64,000 nt of DNA from Flavobacterium lotistagni (lineage in GTDB: Bacteria; Bacteroidota; Bacteroidia; Flavobacteriales; Flavobacteriaceae). Position numbers and translations under genes: made by a program. A model generated the notes under the pieces. The model was given only the letters and a program-made list of their open reading frames with translations, ran no database searches and had not been told where the DNA came from. The stretch covers positions 62,001 to 126,000 of the forward strand of contig NZ_JAAJBU010000006.1 in NCBI RefSeq assembly GCF_011392125.1, read 5' to 3'. Below, piece after piece: positions 9,059-16,907 of the stretch (the stretch's first letter is position 1; each line of letters opens with the position of its first letter).

Positions 9059-9066
9059 TATCTTTG
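9059..9066 (+). promoter_or_regulatory. -7 element for the lipoprotein/M64 peptidase pair
   Basis: TATCTTTG matches TAnnTTTG and lies 18 bases before the ATG at 9085. No clear TTG is seen at the -33 spacing. The box overlaps the alternative TTG start at 9064, which favours the later start. Confidence 0.45.
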
Positions 9067-9084
9067 AAAGTCATTTTAAAGATC

Positions 9085-9561
9085 ATGCGCCTGTACTTAT
9101 TTCTTTTGCTAACTATATTCTTGATTGGCAGTTGCGGAGCATCGAGTCAAAGGGAAAATTCACCCGAAATTATTGCGCAAAAACCTATTGATGAAATTCT
9201 TTTCGTTATGTTCAAAATGACAAAAAAAGATTCAGGAAATGCACTCATGATGACCTCGACCAGCATCGGAAAAGGAAAAATGAAACCGGAAATAGTTCGC
9301 CCTATTGATTCAGGAAACTATCTAATTGTAGAAATTTTTCAAGACGAAAAACGCACTGACACCCGACGCATAGAACATCCATTACTGAAAAACGTTGAAT
9401 ACCTGAACGAAAACAACCAATTCAGCACCCAAGCCGTAAAGCTTGATGAAGCTGAGTTTTTTATCCGACTCCAGAAAAAAGGCATCACCAAAATCAAAAT
9501 TATAGAAACTATCAACCACAAAACTTCTAACCAATGGCAAACCTTTACCATCACACCATGA
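9085..9561 (+). CDS. Small lipoprotein of unknown function, coupled to an M64 peptidase
   Basis: A 158-residue protein with a lipoprotein signal (LLLTIFLIGSC, Cys at about residue 17). The start at 9085 is chosen because it begins the hydrophobic signal and lies just after a promoter -7 box. I do not recognise a domain in the mature part, which is mixed alpha/beta and Lys-rich. Its stop codon overlaps the ATG of the M64 peptidase gene by four bases (ATGA), so the two are translationally coupled. A role connected to the peptidase, such as handling or anchoring, is an inference. Confidence 0.7.
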   Translation: MRLYLFLLLTIFLIGSCGASSQRENSPEIIAQKPIDEILFVMFKMTKKDSGNALMMTSTSIGKGKMKPEIVRPIDSGNYLIVEIFQDEKRTDTRRIEHPLLKNVEYLNENNQFSTQAVKLDEAEFFIRLQKKGITKIKIIETINHKTSNQWQTFTITP

Positions 9562-10961
9562 AGAAAATAGCAACTTTGTTTTGCTTTTTAATCACCTTGA
9601 CAGCCCTGCAAGCTCAAGTTTTTGATGTGGTACAAATTCAAAACAGTGGCGACCCGAATAAATGTTTGAATCTCGTGATCATGGGCGATGGCTACACTGC
9701 CGACCAACAAGAAGATTTTATTGATACCGCAAGTGATATTACCAGTTATCTATTTTCAATTTCACCCTGGGCGCAGTATAAAAACTATTTCAACGTCTAT
9801 GCAATTAAGGTCATTTCTCCGGAATCAGGTGTCAAACATGCTAACACAGCTAGTGATTGTGCATCCTATTTTACCGAAGTTTCCAACCCAATCAATTATT
9901 TTGGTGCCCGATTCGACGGTTTTGGCATCCACCGACTGACTATTGTATCAAACGGTGCAAGAGTCGGAATTGTTTTGGCTAACAATTTCCCGAATTATGA
10001 TTTAGTTTTTATAGTGGGAAACACGCCTCAATATGGTGGCAGTGGCGGAACTTATGCTGTATTTACTGCCAATGCAGCTTCAAGTGAAATTGCGGCCCAC
10101 GAAATTGGGCATACGTTTGCAGGTTTAGCCGATGAATATTACGCCGGCGATCAGTATTTTGCCGAGAAAATCAACATGACCCAAGAATCTGACCCAACAC
10201 TGATCAAATGGAAAAACTGGGTTGGCACCGGAACCACTGGCATCCATAATTATTGTTGTGGCGGGAATTCAAATTTATGGTACAAACCGACCAACAATAC
10301 TTGTAAAATGGAACAGCTAAACTTGCCGTATTGCAACGTCTGTAAAGAAGGTATTATAGAGAAAATTCATGCGCTAGTCAACCCGATTGTGAGTTATTCG
10401 CCTGAGAATTCATCGACAGTCAATACCGCTTCAGAGCCCATCAATTTCCAACTAACTGAACTGCTGCGACCGATTCCCAACACCTTGCATATTCAATGGC
10501 AATTGGATTCGAGCGTTTTCGATACCAACTTGGATAGCTATCAAATCAATCCCGCTACTTTGTCTGACGGACTGCATTCTCTTACGGCAACAGTTACTGA
10601 CCCAACAACAATGGTTCGGGTAGACAATCATACTACAATTCACGTCAGTACGGTCAACTGGACCATCAATAAATCTAGTTTGGGTATTGAAACGCATGCA
10701 GTAAATACTAAAATAGCTTATACTTTATTCCCAAATCCGGTTCAGTCGCAACTTCATTTGGCTTTTGATTTAGATCAAGCCGCAGATTTGTCTGTTGCTA
10801 TTATCAACCTCGACGGGAAAACCATTAGCGAAATCAACAAAAAAACCAATTCAGGGAAATTTGAAGAAAACCTGACTGTCGAAAATCTTTCAGCCGGAAC
10901 CTATATTGTTCTGGTAAAAATCAATGGCGTGGCATTTCCTCAGACTTTCGTTAAAAATTAA
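9558..10961 (+). CDS. Secreted M64 family metallopeptidase with T9SS sorting domain
   Basis: A 467-residue protein with a signal peptide ending LQAQ. The extended zinc motif HEIGHTFAGLADEYY lies at about 10098-10142: two His residues and the catalytic Glu, with the later Asp/Glu typical of M64 (IgA peptidase type) enzymes. A CCGG stretch and several other Cys residues follow. The N-terminal part VIMGDGYTADQQEDF is also characteristic of the family. The C-terminal 80 residues form a type A T9SS sorting domain (LFPNPVQSQ, ending FPQTFVKN), so the enzyme is exported to the surface or medium. The start at 9558 is chosen by the signal peptide and the ATGA overlap with the upstream lipoprotein gene. 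Confidence 0.9.
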   Translation: MKKIATLFCFLITLTALQAQVFDVVQIQNSGDPNKCLNLVIMGDGYTADQQEDFIDTASDITSYLFSISPWAQYKNYFNVYAIKVISPESGVKHANTASDCASYFTEVSNPINYFGARFDGFGIHRLTIVSNGARVGIVLANNFPNYDLVFIVGNTPQYGGSGGTYAVFTANAASSEIAAHEIGHTFAGLADEYYAGDQYFAEKINMTQESDPTLIKWKNWVGTGTTGIHNYCCGGNSNLWYKPTNNTCKMEQLNLPYCNVCKEGIIEKIHALVNPIVSYSPENSSTVNTASEPINFQLTELLRPIPNTLHIQWQLDSSVFDTNLDSYQINPATLSDGLHSLTATVTDPTTMVRVDNHTTIHVSTVNWTINKSSLGIETHAVNTKIAYTLFPNPVQSQLHLAFDLDQAADLSVAIINLDGKTISEINKKTNSGKFEENLTVENLSAGTYIVLVKINGVAFPQTFVKN

Positions 10962-11066
10962 AAATGGTAAAAGATGACAATTCTGCACGGATTTTATGTG
11001 AAATGCCTAGTTCCGATTGGATAAAGGGCAATCCCATTTCAAAGCCTGAACAACTAGAAAATCTAA

Positions 11067-13919
11067 CTATTTACTCAAGTACATTTTTCGTCTGGAATAC
11101 AACTCGTAGAATTGGTCATCTTTGAGATCGTCAATGAATAAAATACTCTCACCGGTTGATTTCATTTCTGGGCCGAGCGCCTTGTTCACGTTGTGGAATT
11201 TACTAAACGAAAATACCGGCTGCTTGATTGCGTAACCCTTGAGTTGCGGATTGAATTTAAAATCTGTGACTTTGTTTTTACCGAGCATGATTTTCGTCGC
11301 GTAATTCACATACGGTTCACCATAAGCTTTGGCAATAAACGGCACTGTTCGCGAAGCGCGCGGATTGGCTTCGATGATGTACACCGTATCGTCTTTGATA
11401 GCAAACTGAATGTTAATCAAGCCAACGGTTTTCAGTGCTAAAGCGATTTTCTTCGTGTGGTCTTTGATTTGTTGCATCACAAATTCGCCCAAATTGAACG
11501 GTGGCAAAGTTGCGTTAGAATCGCCCGAGTGAATCCCGCAAGGTTCGATGTGTTCCATGATACCGATGATATAAACGTTCTCGCCGTCACAAATTGCATC
11601 GGCTTCGGCTTCAATAGCTCCGTCGAGATAATGATCGAGTAACAATTTGTTTCCGGGAATATTGCGCAATAAATCAATGACGTGTTCTTCTAATTCTTGC
11701 TTATTGATGACGATCTTCATGCCTTGGCCACCCAAAACGTAAGACGGACGAACCAATAACGGAAAATCCAAAACATCGGCTAGGGCTGAGGCTTGGTCCG
11801 CATTTTCAGCCACACCGAATTTCGGGAACGGAATTTTAAGTTCTTCGAGCAATTCCGAAAATCTTCCGCGGTCTTCGGCTAAATCGAGCGCATCGAAAGA
11901 AGTGCCCAATATTTTGATGCCGTAACGGTCTAATTTTTCTGCCAGTTTCAAAGCAGTTTGTCCGCCGAGTTGCACAATCACGCCTTCGGGTTGTTCGTGG
12001 CGGATAATATCGTAGATGTGTTCCCAGAAAACAGGTTCGAAGTAAAGCTTATCGGCCGTATCAAAATCAGTGGAAACCGTTTCGGGATTGCAGTTGATCA
12101 TGATGGTTTCGTAACCGGCTTCTTTAGCAGCTAAAACACCGTGAACGCAGGAATAATCGAACTCAATGCCCTGCCCGATTCGATTCGGGCCGGAACCTAA
12201 AACCACCACTTTTTTCTTGTCGGTGACGATGCTTTCGTTGGCCACGTATCGCTTGCCATCAGCTGTTTCAATATCGGCTTCAAAGGTGGAATAGTAATAA
12301 GGAGTTTGCGCTTTGAACTCTGCAGCACAAGTATCGACCAATTTGTAAACCCGTTTAATATTTTGCTGCTCACGGAGTTTATAAACCTGACTTTCCAAAC
12401 AGCCGAGCATGTGCGCAATTTGACGGTCGCCGTAGCCTTTCTGTTTGGCTTCGAGCAACAATTCTTTTGGCAAAGTGTCAATGGTAAACTTTGAAATCTC
12501 CTTTTCGATTAAATAGAGTTCCTCATATTGCTTCAAAAACCACATATCGATTTTGGTGATCTCGTGGATTCTTGACAAAGGAATGCCCATCTGGATGGCG
12601 TCGTAAATGACGAAAACGCGGTCCCAACTGGCGTGCGTAAGCTTTTCAATGATTTGTTCGTAGTTCTTGTAGCCTTTTCCGTCGGCGCCAATTCCGTTGC
12701 GTTTGATTTCGAGTGACTGGGTTGCTTTGTGCAATGCTTCCTGGAACGAACGACCGATACCCATAACCTCGCCGACCGATTTCATCTGCAAGCCTAAAGT
12801 TCTGTCTGAGCCTTCGAATTTGTCGAAATTCCAGCGCGGGATTTTGACAATCACGTAATCTAAAGTCGGTTCGAAAAGTGCCGAAGTCGATTTGGTGATT
12901 TGGTTTTGGAGTTCATCCAAATGGTAACCCAAAGCAAGTTTGGAAGCGATTTTGGCAATCGGATAACCCGTTGCTTTTGAAGCCAAAGCTGATGATCGCG
13001 ACACTCGCGGATTGATTTCAATAGCGACGATATCTTCTTTATCATCCGGTGAAACGGCAAATTGCACGTTACAACCGCCCGCAAAATTCCCAATCGAGCG
13101 CATCATTAATATGGCCATGTCGCGCATTTTCTGGAAAGTCGTATCAGACAAAGTCATGGCCGGCGCTACTGTGATTGAATCGCCGGTGTGAATGCCCATC
13201 GGATCCATGTTTTCGATCGAGCAGATGATGACCACGTTGTCATTTTTGTCGCGCAAGAGTTCGAGTTCGTATTCTTTCCAACCGAGTAAGGCTTTGTCTA
13301 TTAATACCTCGTGAATAGGTGAAGCTTCAAGGCCGCGCGTGAGCAAATCGTCGAAGTCTTCTTTTTTGTGGACGAAAGCAGCTCCGGTGCCACCGAGCGT
13401 AAACGACGGACGGATGACGAGTGGAAAACCGAATTCCTGAGCGATTTCTTTTCCTTTGAGGAAGGAATTGGCGGTTTTGGCTGGTGCTGCGCCAACACCG
13501 ATTTTTTCTAATAATTGTTTGAACTGCTCGCGGTCTTCAGTGATGTTGATGGCGTTGACATCGACACCTATTAAACGAACACCAAAATCTTCCCAAATGC
13601 CTTTCTCGTCGGCTTCCAAGCAAAGGTTCAGCGCGGTTTGCCCGCCCATGGTGGGAAGTACGGCATCAATCTGAGGATGCGCTTTGAGGATTTCTATGAT
13701 GGATTTGGTCGTGAGTGGTTTGAGGTAAACATGGTCTGCCATCGAAGGATCGGTCATGATGGTCGCCGGGTTCGAGTTGATCAGGATGACTTCGATGCCT
13801 TCTTCGCGGATAGAACGTGCGGCTTGGGAACCGGCATAATCGAATTCGCAAGCTTGCCCGATGACAATTGGGCCGGAACCGATAATAAGAACAGATTTGA
13901 TGGAGTTGTCTTTTGGCAT
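11067..13919 (-). CDS. carB: Carbamoyl-phosphate synthase large subunit, without the C-terminal regulatory domain
   Basis: A 950-residue protein that makes carbamoyl phosphate from bicarbonate, ammonia (from the small subunit) and two ATP, for pyrimidine and arginine synthesis. It has the duplicated biotin-carboxylase-like halves: GSGPIVIGQACEFDYAG near the N-terminus and the matching GSGPNRIGQGIEFDYS near residue 560, each followed by an ATP-grasp domain (RPSFTLGGTG and RPSYVLGGQG). The protein ends at about the point where the E. coli enzyme (1,073 residues) begins its methylglyoxal-synthase-like allosteric domain, so that domain is missing. I recall a similar length in other Flavobacteria, so this is probably a lineage trait and not damage. 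No carA is in the window. Confidence 0.95.
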   Translation of the reverse strand: MPKDNSIKSVLIIGSGPIVIGQACEFDYAGSQAARSIREEGIEVILINSNPATIMTDPSMADHVYLKPLTTKSIIEILKAHPQIDAVLPTMGGQTALNLCLEADEKGIWEDFGVRLIGVDVNAINITEDREQFKQLLEKIGVGAAPAKTANSFLKGKEIAQEFGFPLVIRPSFTLGGTGAAFVHKKEDFDDLLTRGLEASPIHEVLIDKALLGWKEYELELLRDKNDNVVIICSIENMDPMGIHTGDSITVAPAMTLSDTTFQKMRDMAILMMRSIGNFAGGCNVQFAVSPDDKEDIVAIEINPRVSRSSALASKATGYPIAKIASKLALGYHLDELQNQITKSTSALFEPTLDYVIVKIPRWNFDKFEGSDRTLGLQMKSVGEVMGIGRSFQEALHKATQSLEIKRNGIGADGKGYKNYEQIIEKLTHASWDRVFVIYDAIQMGIPLSRIHEITKIDMWFLKQYEELYLIEKEISKFTIDTLPKELLLEAKQKGYGDRQIAHMLGCLESQVYKLREQQNIKRVYKLVDTCAAEFKAQTPYYYSTFEADIETADGKRYVANESIVTDKKKVVVLGSGPNRIGQGIEFDYSCVHGVLAAKEAGYETIMINCNPETVSTDFDTADKLYFEPVFWEHIYDIIRHEQPEGVIVQLGGQTALKLAEKLDRYGIKILGTSFDALDLAEDRGRFSELLEELKIPFPKFGVAENADQASALADVLDFPLLVRPSYVLGGQGMKIVINKQELEEHVIDLLRNIPGNKLLLDHYLDGAIEAEADAICDGENVYIIGIMEHIEPCGIHSGDSNATLPPFNLGEFVMQQIKDHTKKIALALKTVGLINIQFAIKDDTVYIIEANPRASRTVPFIAKAYGEPYVNYATKIMLGKNKVTDFKFNPQLKGYAIKQPVFSFSKFHNVNKALGPEMKSTGESILFIDDLKDDQFYELYSRRKMYLSK

Positions 13920-13973
13920 TGTAGTTAGTTATTTTTAGTTGTAGGTTGTATGTTATAAGTTGCGTTCTGTGTA

Positions 13974-14090
13974 GCCGGCAGCCCTAGCCCCGATTGCAGT
14001 GGAAATCCTTTTGCGCTCAGGAAATTTCCTTGGTTTGCTATTGGCTTCAGGCGCAAAAGATTGCAACGAAAAGCGGGTATCAGCTCCCGA
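13974..14090 (+). repeat. Dispersed intergenic repeat, copy A (long form)
   Basis: The copy begins with CCGGCAGCCCTAGCCCCGA and ends with AAGCGGGTATCAGCTCCCG. An internal hairpin pairs TTTTGCGC (14009-14016) with GCGCAAAA (14051-14058). The flanking arms GCAGTGGAAATCC and GATTGCAACGAAAAGCG also appear in the copies at 18162, 22999, 23240 and 26704. It lies between carB and rpmH. Confidence 0.7.
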
Positions 14091-14121
14091 AAAAATTTCA
14101 ATATATTTCCCGTCAAGATAT

Positions 14122-14153
14122 AAAAAAAGGCGCTACTAAAAAAGTAACGCCTT
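14122..14153 (-). terminator. Terminator after rpmH
   Basis: On the minus strand, an AAGGCGTTAC stem pairs (one mismatch) with GTAGCGCCTT around a short loop and is followed by a T tract, about 20 bases after the rpmH stop codon. Confidence 0.7.
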
Positions 14154-14174
14154 GATATAAATGACAGTGAATCA

Positions 14175-14336
14175 TTATTTTTTGTGTCTTGGTTCGCAGG
14201 AAACAGTCAGTTTGTGACGGCCTTTAGCGCGACGACGAGCCAATACTTTTCTACCATTAGCAGAAGCCATTCTGTCCATAAATCCGTGCTTATTTCTTCT
14301 TTTTCTTTTCGATGGTTGAAACGTTCTTTTGCTCAT
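14175..14336 (-). CDS. rpmH: 50S ribosomal protein L34
   Basis: Reading the minus strand from the ATG at 14336 gives 53 residues starting [19 protein letters not shown] and containing [19 protein letters not shown], which is the L34 signature. The C-terminal extension ([12 protein letters not shown]) is slightly longer than in E. coli (46 residues), as in other Flavobacteria. L34 is part of the large ribosomal subunit. Here it is transcribed alone from its own promoter, and no dnaA or rnpA is next to it. Confidence 0.97.
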   Translation of the reverse strand: MSKRTFQPSKRKRRNKHGFMDRMASANGRKVLARRRAKGRHKLTVSCEPRHKK

Positions 14337-14398
14337 TGCTTTATATTTTTAAATCTTTATTGAATACCGAGCGGCTTAGGTGCCCTAAAAACCGAGTG

Positions 14399-14428
14399 CA
14401 AATATACAAAGTGTTTTTTTTCTGGCAA
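14399..14428 (-). promoter_or_regulatory. rpmH promoter
   Basis: On the minus strand, TTG (14428-14426), 19 bases, then TATATTTG (14406-14399) match the Bacteroidota consensus exactly. The start codon is 63 bases downstream, leaving a 5' leader. Confidence 0.65.
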
Positions 14429-14434
14429 GTGCTT

Positions 14435-14469
14435 TTGAAAAAATATTTTGAAATCTTTTACTATCTTTG
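14435..14469 (+). promoter_or_regulatory. Promoter for the DUF2892/TPR-like gene
   Basis: TTG at 14435-14437 and TATCTTTG at 14462-14469 with 24 bases between, slightly long. The -7 box is perfect and lies 21 bases before the ATG at 14491. It is back to back with the rpmH promoter. Confidence 0.5.
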
Positions 14470-14490
14470 GCCACGCTTAAAACACACCTT

Positions 14491-15006
14491 ATGTTTCACA
14501 GAATTTTTAAATTGATTTTCGCCGGACTCATCTTCGCTACCGCCATCTGGCAGTTTACTGAAGGCTACATCGGCAATGGGATTTTTTTGATTTTATTGTC
14601 GCTGATCCCGGTTTTACTTTATTATAAAAACGAATTTATTTTATTGGCGTTTCTCAGGTTGCGAAAACAAGATTTTACCGGAGCCCAGAAATGGTTGGCT
14701 TACATCAAAAACCCAGAAACTGCACTGGTGAGAAAGCAGCAAGGTTACTACAATTACCTGCACGGCATCATGCTCTCACAAACCAATTTGACCCAAGCTG
14801 AGAAATATTTCAAGAAAGCTGTGGAACTCGGCCTCAACATGGACATGGATTTAGCCGTAGCCAAACTCAACTTAGCTGGCGTGGCGCTTACCCGAAGAAG
14901 AAAACTAGAAGCGACCAACTTGCTCAACGAAGCCAAAAAACTAGACAAACAAGGAATGCTCAAAGACCAGATTGCCATGATGAAAGAGCAGATGAAAAAA
15001 ATGTAG
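14491..15006 (+). CDS. DUF2892-type membrane protein with TPR-like helices
   Basis: A 171-residue protein. Two membrane helices lie in the first 60 residues (LIFAGLIFATAIWQF and GIFLILLSLIPVLLYY), then a helical domain with TPR-like spacing: DFTGAQKWLAYI, GYYNYLHGIML, LTQAEKYFKKAVELG and LAGVALTRRRKLEATNLLNEAKKLD. The start at 14491 fits the promoter and the membrane segment. I recall conserved Flavobacteria proteins of this layout annotated as DUF2892. A scaffold role at the inner membrane is only an inference. Confidence 0.7.
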   Translation: MFHRIFKLIFAGLIFATAIWQFTEGYIGNGIFLILLSLIPVLLYYKNEFILLAFLRLRKQDFTGAQKWLAYIKNPETALVRKQQGYYNYLHGIMLSQTNLTQAEKYFKKAVELGLNMDMDLAVAKLNLAGVALTRRRKLEATNLLNEAKKLDKQGMLKDQIAMMKEQMKKM

Positions 15007-15020
15007 TTTTTTCAATTACA

Positions 15021-15072
15021 AAATACACCCGCCGATTTGCAGATTTGAGTTTGTGGATCGGCGTATTTTTTT
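15021..15072 (+). terminator. Terminator after the DUF2892/TPR-like gene
   Basis: CGCCGAT (15030-15036) pairs with ATCGGCG (15057-15063) and is followed by TATTTTTTT. Confidence 0.6.
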
Positions 15073-15098
15073 ATAAAAATTTTAGGTTTATAAACATT

Positions 15099-15133
15099 TT
15101 TTCAACAAGTTATTAAAATTTTCTTGTTGAAAA
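15099..15133. repeat. 11-bp perfect inverted repeat
   Basis: TTTTCAACAAG (15099-15109) and CTTGTTGAAAA (15123-15133) are exact inverted copies around a 13-base AT-rich loop, followed by CTTTTTT. It could be a second terminator or an operator ahead of the gene at 15195. A -7-like TAAATTTG lies at 15159-15166. Confidence 0.6.
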
Positions 15134-15194
15134 CTTTTTTATGTCCGATGAAATGCGTTAAATTTGGCCATTATTAATCTGTAATAGTCAAGTT

Positions 15195-15890
15195 ATGCGA
15201 TTAATTTTTACACTTCTGTTTTTCACTGCGAGTATTTCTTGCTATAGCCAAGACGCTGTAGTCTCTTTCACAGACGCCATCAAGAGTAACATCAAAAAGT
15301 ACAATTCCAAAACTGACATTGAATTCGAGAAAGGCAACATCGAGCGCGGCAATGCGTTGTTTGATTCGCTCGTGCAAAACCACTTGGTCGGCTCCCGATT
15401 TGACGATTACTCGTTTAAAAGTGTTAACAGTCGCAAGGTAAAACTGAGCAAAATCAAAAAACCGGTATTCATCATTACTTATGCTTCATGGTGTGTGATC
15501 AACAAAGGAGAAATTCCTGCGCTAAACAAGCTGGCCAGAAAGTATGATGACGAGGTTCAGATTATTGTCGTGTTTTGGGATGTCAAGAGCGATGTGAAAA
15601 AATTAGCGCGCCAGTTCAACAACCACATCAAAGTGTGTTATGCAAACGAAGCCTACAAAAATGACCAAAATGTGGTCGCTACCTTGAAACATTACTTGGG
15701 TTTCCCAACTTCTTACTTACTTAACAAAGACTTAGAAGTGGTGGATATCAAACGTGGCGGTATCGCAATTCCACCAAAAACTGCCTTTAAAAAAGCCTTC
15801 GATTTGAATTACAACACCTTCAATGACCGTGTGGTGAGTTTAATTCAAAATCAAAACACCGTGCCGGGAAAACTGGCCGCAATTGAGTAA
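15195..15890 (+). CDS. Periplasmic thioredoxin-fold (TlpA/redoxin-like) protein lacking the second active-site Cys
   Basis: A 231-residue protein with a signal peptide (MRLIFTLLFFTASISCYSQ); a lipoprotein reading at the Cys of SISC is possible. The central domain has the redoxin pattern: VGSRFDDYSFKSVNSRKVKL, then KPVFIITYASWCVINKGE, a predicted strand IIVVFWD and the cis-Pro loop FPTSY. The active-site motif is WCVINK, so the usual resolving Cys of CXXC is replaced and only one Cys is left there. Another Cys lies at KVCYAN. A classic TlpA disulfide reductase reaction is therefore unlikely by the usual mechanism; a one-Cys or non-redox role is an inference. Confidence 0.75.
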   Translation: MRLIFTLLFFTASISCYSQDAVVSFTDAIKSNIKKYNSKTDIEFEKGNIERGNALFDSLVQNHLVGSRFDDYSFKSVNSRKVKLSKIKKPVFIITYASWCVINKGEIPALNKLARKYDDEVQIIVVFWDVKSDVKKLARQFNNHIKVCYANEAYKNDQNVVATLKHYLGFPTSYLLNKDLEVVDIKRGGIAIPPKTAFKKAFDLNYNTFNDRVVSLIQNQNTVPGKLAAIE

Positions 15891-15911
15891 CGAGTCCAAA
15901 CCTTTCATAAA

Positions 15912-15948
15912 AAAGCCATCAAAACTAAACTAGATTGATGGCTTTTTG
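15912..15948. terminator. Bidirectional terminator
   Basis: AAAAGCCATCA pairs with TGATGGCTTTT, with an A tract before and a T tract after, between convergent genes. Confidence 0.8.
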
Positions 15949-15968
15949 CTTTCTTGGATTTCTGAAAA

Positions 15969-16862
15969 TCAATAGCCGCTCAGAGGAATTTGGATTTCGT
16001 ATTTCTTGCGATTGACGTTAATGAGTTTTTTATCGCGCAACCAAGGATTGTGAATTTTAAGAATCTTGTAATTGATGCCTTGCGCTTTGGCAAACGAAGC
16101 CAAGTCATTGATAGTCGTATCAACAGTAATCACTTTTGAAGGCAAGTTGTGGTATAAATCATTCGCATCCACCATGAAACCATACTTGGCCGGATCTTTC
16201 ATAATTTCTTTTAAAGCCAGAATCCGAAAAACGTAACGCGAAGTTTCATCGTTGAGCAACAAGTCATAGTAGTTAGTAACTTGTTGCATTTCGATTTGTT
16301 TGTTCACACCGGTCATGCCGCCATTGTAGGAAGCTGCAGCCAATGTCCAGTTGCCGAAACGCGCTTTGGCCTCGAGCAGGTATTTACAAGCCGCCTCAGT
16401 AGACTTTTCAAGATGATAACGCTCATCTACAAAATCATTGACTTCCATTCCTTTTTCTTTAGCTGTTACCGGCATAAATTGCCAAACTCCACGAGCACCT
16501 GCCGGAGAAACCGCATTAACCAAACCGCTTTCAATTACTGCCAGGTATTTGAAATCATCGGGAACACCGTACTTGGCAAGAATCGGTTCTATGATCGGAA
16601 AAGCACGGTTGGCCCGTTTGATAATTAACAACGTGGTCGCGTCTAAGTTCGCATTGATGAGCAACTCGCGGTCGAGGCGTTCGCGCACATCTGAAACCTG
16701 CAACGGCGCAACTTCACCCGCAAAATCAATCTGTGTTGGGAAATAGAACTTAGTACCTTCGCGGGTGATTTTGTTTTTGTTTTCTGTTGAGATACCATAA
16801 ACGAGTGCCCCGCTTACCACTAATACCGCCAACACTATCGAAAGTCTTTTAATCCAGTTCAT
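15969..16862 (-). CDS. Membrane-anchored lytic transglycosylase (SLT family, MltD-like)
   Basis: A 297-residue protein with one N-terminal membrane segment (residues about 7-25) and a GH23-type transglycosylase domain (about 85-235). The catalytic Glu is in the motif LAVIESG; SPAGARGVWQFMPVTAKEKG and AAASYNGG follow, as is typical of the family. The last 60 residues (ITVDTTINDLASFAKAQGI, then LINVNRKKYEIQIP) look like a LysM-type binding module, though degenerate. It should cut peptidoglycan glycan strands outside the inner membrane. Confidence 0.88.
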   Translation of the reverse strand: MNWIKRLSIVLAVLVVSGALVYGISTENKNKITREGTKFYFPTQIDFAGEVAPLQVSDVRERLDRELLINANLDATTLLIIKRANRAFPIIEPILAKYGVPDDFKYLAVIESGLVNAVSPAGARGVWQFMPVTAKEKGMEVNDFVDERYHLEKSTEAACKYLLEAKARFGNWTLAAASYNGGMTGVNKQIEMQQVTNYYDLLLNDETSRYVFRILALKEIMKDPAKYGFMVDANDLYHNLPSKVITVDTTINDLASFAKAQGINYKILKIHNPWLRDKKLINVNRKKYEIQIPLSGY

Positions 16863-16907
16863 CGTCTTCGTTTTTAATTCTGGTAAACTTACAAAATTTA
16901 GCCAATC

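Noticed and set aside
10963..11121. A 52-codon frame starting ATGGTAAAAGATGAC between the M64 gene and carB
   Set aside because: It runs into the 3' end of carB on the opposite strand, has no promoter and looks like no known protein.
13925..14116. A 63-codon minus-strand frame upstream of carB
   Set aside because: It lies within repeat copy A and has no family match that I recognise.
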